This document shows positions 63,136 through 64,000 of a stretch of DNA of 64,000 nt, one piece after another. A program made the translations under genes and the position numbers. This stretch comes from Roseiarcus sp963770275 (GTDB lineage: Bacteria > Pseudomonadota > Alphaproteobacteria > Rhizobiales > Beijerinckiaceae), in assembly GCA_963770275.1 (NCBI GenBank), contig CAVYPD010000006.1:17330-81329 (forward strand). The letters run 5' to 3'. Numbering within the stretch: position 1 is the stretch's first letter; each line of letters starts with the position of its first letter. The notes beneath the pieces were generated by a model. The model did not search any database. It was not told where the DNA came from and saw nothing but the letters and a program-made list of their open reading frames with translations.

Positions 63136-64000
63136 GTGAACCGACGTCACCTGCTTTCCCTGGCCGCCGCCTCAGTCGGAACTATGCTCGCGTCTCGCTC
63201 CGGATCCTCGCAAACGACGCCCACTTCAACTTCGCCAACGTCTCGAGCCATTTTCCCCGGCTTGCAATGGGAAGCGGCGAGACCCGAGGACTTGCACTGG
63301 TCAATCGAGGGCCTCGCCGATGCGTATCGGCTTTTTGCCTCTCTTCCGCCCGCGAGCCTAGTCGTCGTCGATGGCGGCAGGGTCGTCGTCGCCTGGGGAA
63401 ACTCGGCACGGCGGATCAAAGTGAGTTCGATTCGCAAGAGTTTGCTGAGTGCGCTCTACGGAAGACCTGTCCTGGAACGTCGGATCGCTCTCGATGACAC
63501 CCTTGAGGTCCTTGGCATCGACGACGACCCGCCGCTCACGCAAGGGGAGAAGCAAGCCACCCTGCGGATGCTACTTCAAGCCCGGTCGGGGATTTATCAT
63601 TCATACGTTGGCGGTACGCCCTACATGCGGGAACGAATGCCCGCTCGGGGTTCTCATCTGCCCGGCGACCTCTGGTCCTACAACAATTGGGACTTCAACG
63701 CGCTCGGCGGGATCTACGAGCGAAAGCTAGGCCAGAAGATCGGAACGGCTTTTGAAGCGGAGATCGCCTCGCCTATTCAAATGCAGGACTTCCGATCCGA
63801 AGACATGTATTACTTGAACTCGACGAACACCTCGGAGGAGTACGCGAAATCTCTCTTTCCAGCCTATCACTTCCGTCTTACGGCGAGAGACATGGCGAGA
63901 TTCGGGTACTTGATGCTGCGGCATGGCGCCTGGAACGGCGATGTGATCATTCCGCCAGCATGGGTGGCCCAGAGCACGACATCTTACTCGGACACCACAG
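63136..64000 (+). CDS. Serine hydrolase of the class C beta-lactamase family, 3' end outside window
   Basis: About 288 codons. A basic start with a possible twin-arginine signal (VNRRHLLSLAAASVGTMLAS), then a beta-lactamase/DD-peptidase fold: SxxK as SSIRKSLLSALYG (Ser nucleophile and Lys), VLGIDDDPPLT, YNNWDFNALGGIYE as the YxN motif, and FRLTARDMARFGYLMLRHG. Members of this family are esterases, peptidases or beta-lactamases; the exact activity is unknown. GTG 63136 (or 63133) follows AAGGAAAGG. It points away from the dot operon. Confidence 0.8.
   Translation, partial: MNRRHLLSLAAASVGTMLASRSGSSQTTPTSTSPTSRAIFPGLQWEAARPEDLHWSIEGLADAYRLFASLPPASLVVVDGGRVVVAWGNSARRIKVSSIRKSLLSALYGRPVLERRIALDDTLEVLGIDDDPPLTQGEKQATLRMLLQARSGIYHSYVGGTPYMRERMPARGSHLPGDLWSYNNWDFNALGGIYERKLGQKIGTAFEAEIASPIQMQDFRSEDMYYLNSTNTSEEYAKSLFPAYHFRLTARDMARFGYLMLRHGAWNGDVIIPPAWVAQSTTSYSDTT

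Noticed and set aside
1..64000. tRNA, rRNA, insertion sequence or integrase
   Set aside because: No cloverleaf, rRNA segment, transposase motif or tyrosine/serine recombinase was recognised in any frame, so element type (plasmid or integrative) remains open.

Overview
The window is GC-rich DNA from what looks like an alphaproteobacterium, most likely a member of the Hyphomicrobiales. The protein families point that way: LigD with a phosphoesterase-ligase-polymerase order, DUF1003, CGNR regulators, a TrwC-like relaxase and a Dot/Icm-like transfer operon of the IncI type. This placement is inference from family resemblance. No rRNA, tRNA or replication-initiator gene was seen to settle it.

Bases 1-18000 look like ordinary gene content. 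They hold selO (partial) with a rhodanese, DNA ligase LigD, an EntS-like MFS exporter, a receiver-only response regulator, the potassium transporter Kup, a DoxX-like membrane protein, a Tat-signal-bearing pyruvate oxidase-like enzyme, a DUF1003 protein, a quinone reductase, and a hydrolase cluster (haloalkane dehalogenase, two alpha/beta hydrolases, an SDR) next to a divergent CGNR regulator. An MFS permease ends the stretch. A decayed histidine-kinase piece lies near 1.1 kb.

Bases 18996-48602 are a mobile-element backbone: a TOPRIM protein, a duplicated divergent module (small protein plus WGR protein), ArdC-type antirestriction protein, a giant DNA methyltransferase-helicase protein, a RelB/RelE-type toxin-antitoxin pair, a ParB-like protein, a set of secreted cell-wall enzymes, Ssb and small plasmid proteins. 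A four-gene operon with two P-loop ATPases follows, then a BRO-N protein, two coiled-coil proteins and a MOBF relaxase (HUH plus helicase). A MATE exporter and a few gene fragments sit among these.

Bases 48834-53660 are cargo: a LysR regulator diverging from cupin, tautomerase, aldo/keto reductase and SDR genes, then a second ATP-dependent DNA ligase. Bases 53930-62886 are one long, tightly overlapping minus-strand operon that I read as part of a Dot/Icm (MPF-I) type IV secretion system: DotD, DotC, DotB, IcmT, an unknown protein, a lytic transglycosylase, DotM/IcmP, a one-helix protein, the DotL/IcmO coupling protein, a DUF2726 protein and a 51-residue protein. A serine hydrolase runs off the right edge.

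Three signals stand out. A 17-base element (consensus near TTCCTGTTCGCGCGGCT) stands in front of six mobile-element transcription units, usually 37-43 bases before the start codon, and links the dot operon, the cell-wall enzymes, the P-loop operon and the relaxase operon as a possible regulon. Two unrelated secreted cell-wall enzymes share one conserved mature N-terminus. The divergent region at 43.6-43.9 kb holds helically phased 12-base repeats and a palindrome, a candidate partition site or oriT.

Many genes are interrupted by single-base indels, often in short homopolymers, while all family motifs survive. I typed such genes as CDS when all expected domains can be rejoined, and as pseudogene when only a fragment or a decayed copy remains. 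Uncorrected sequencing errors are a real possibility and affect every frameshift statement below.
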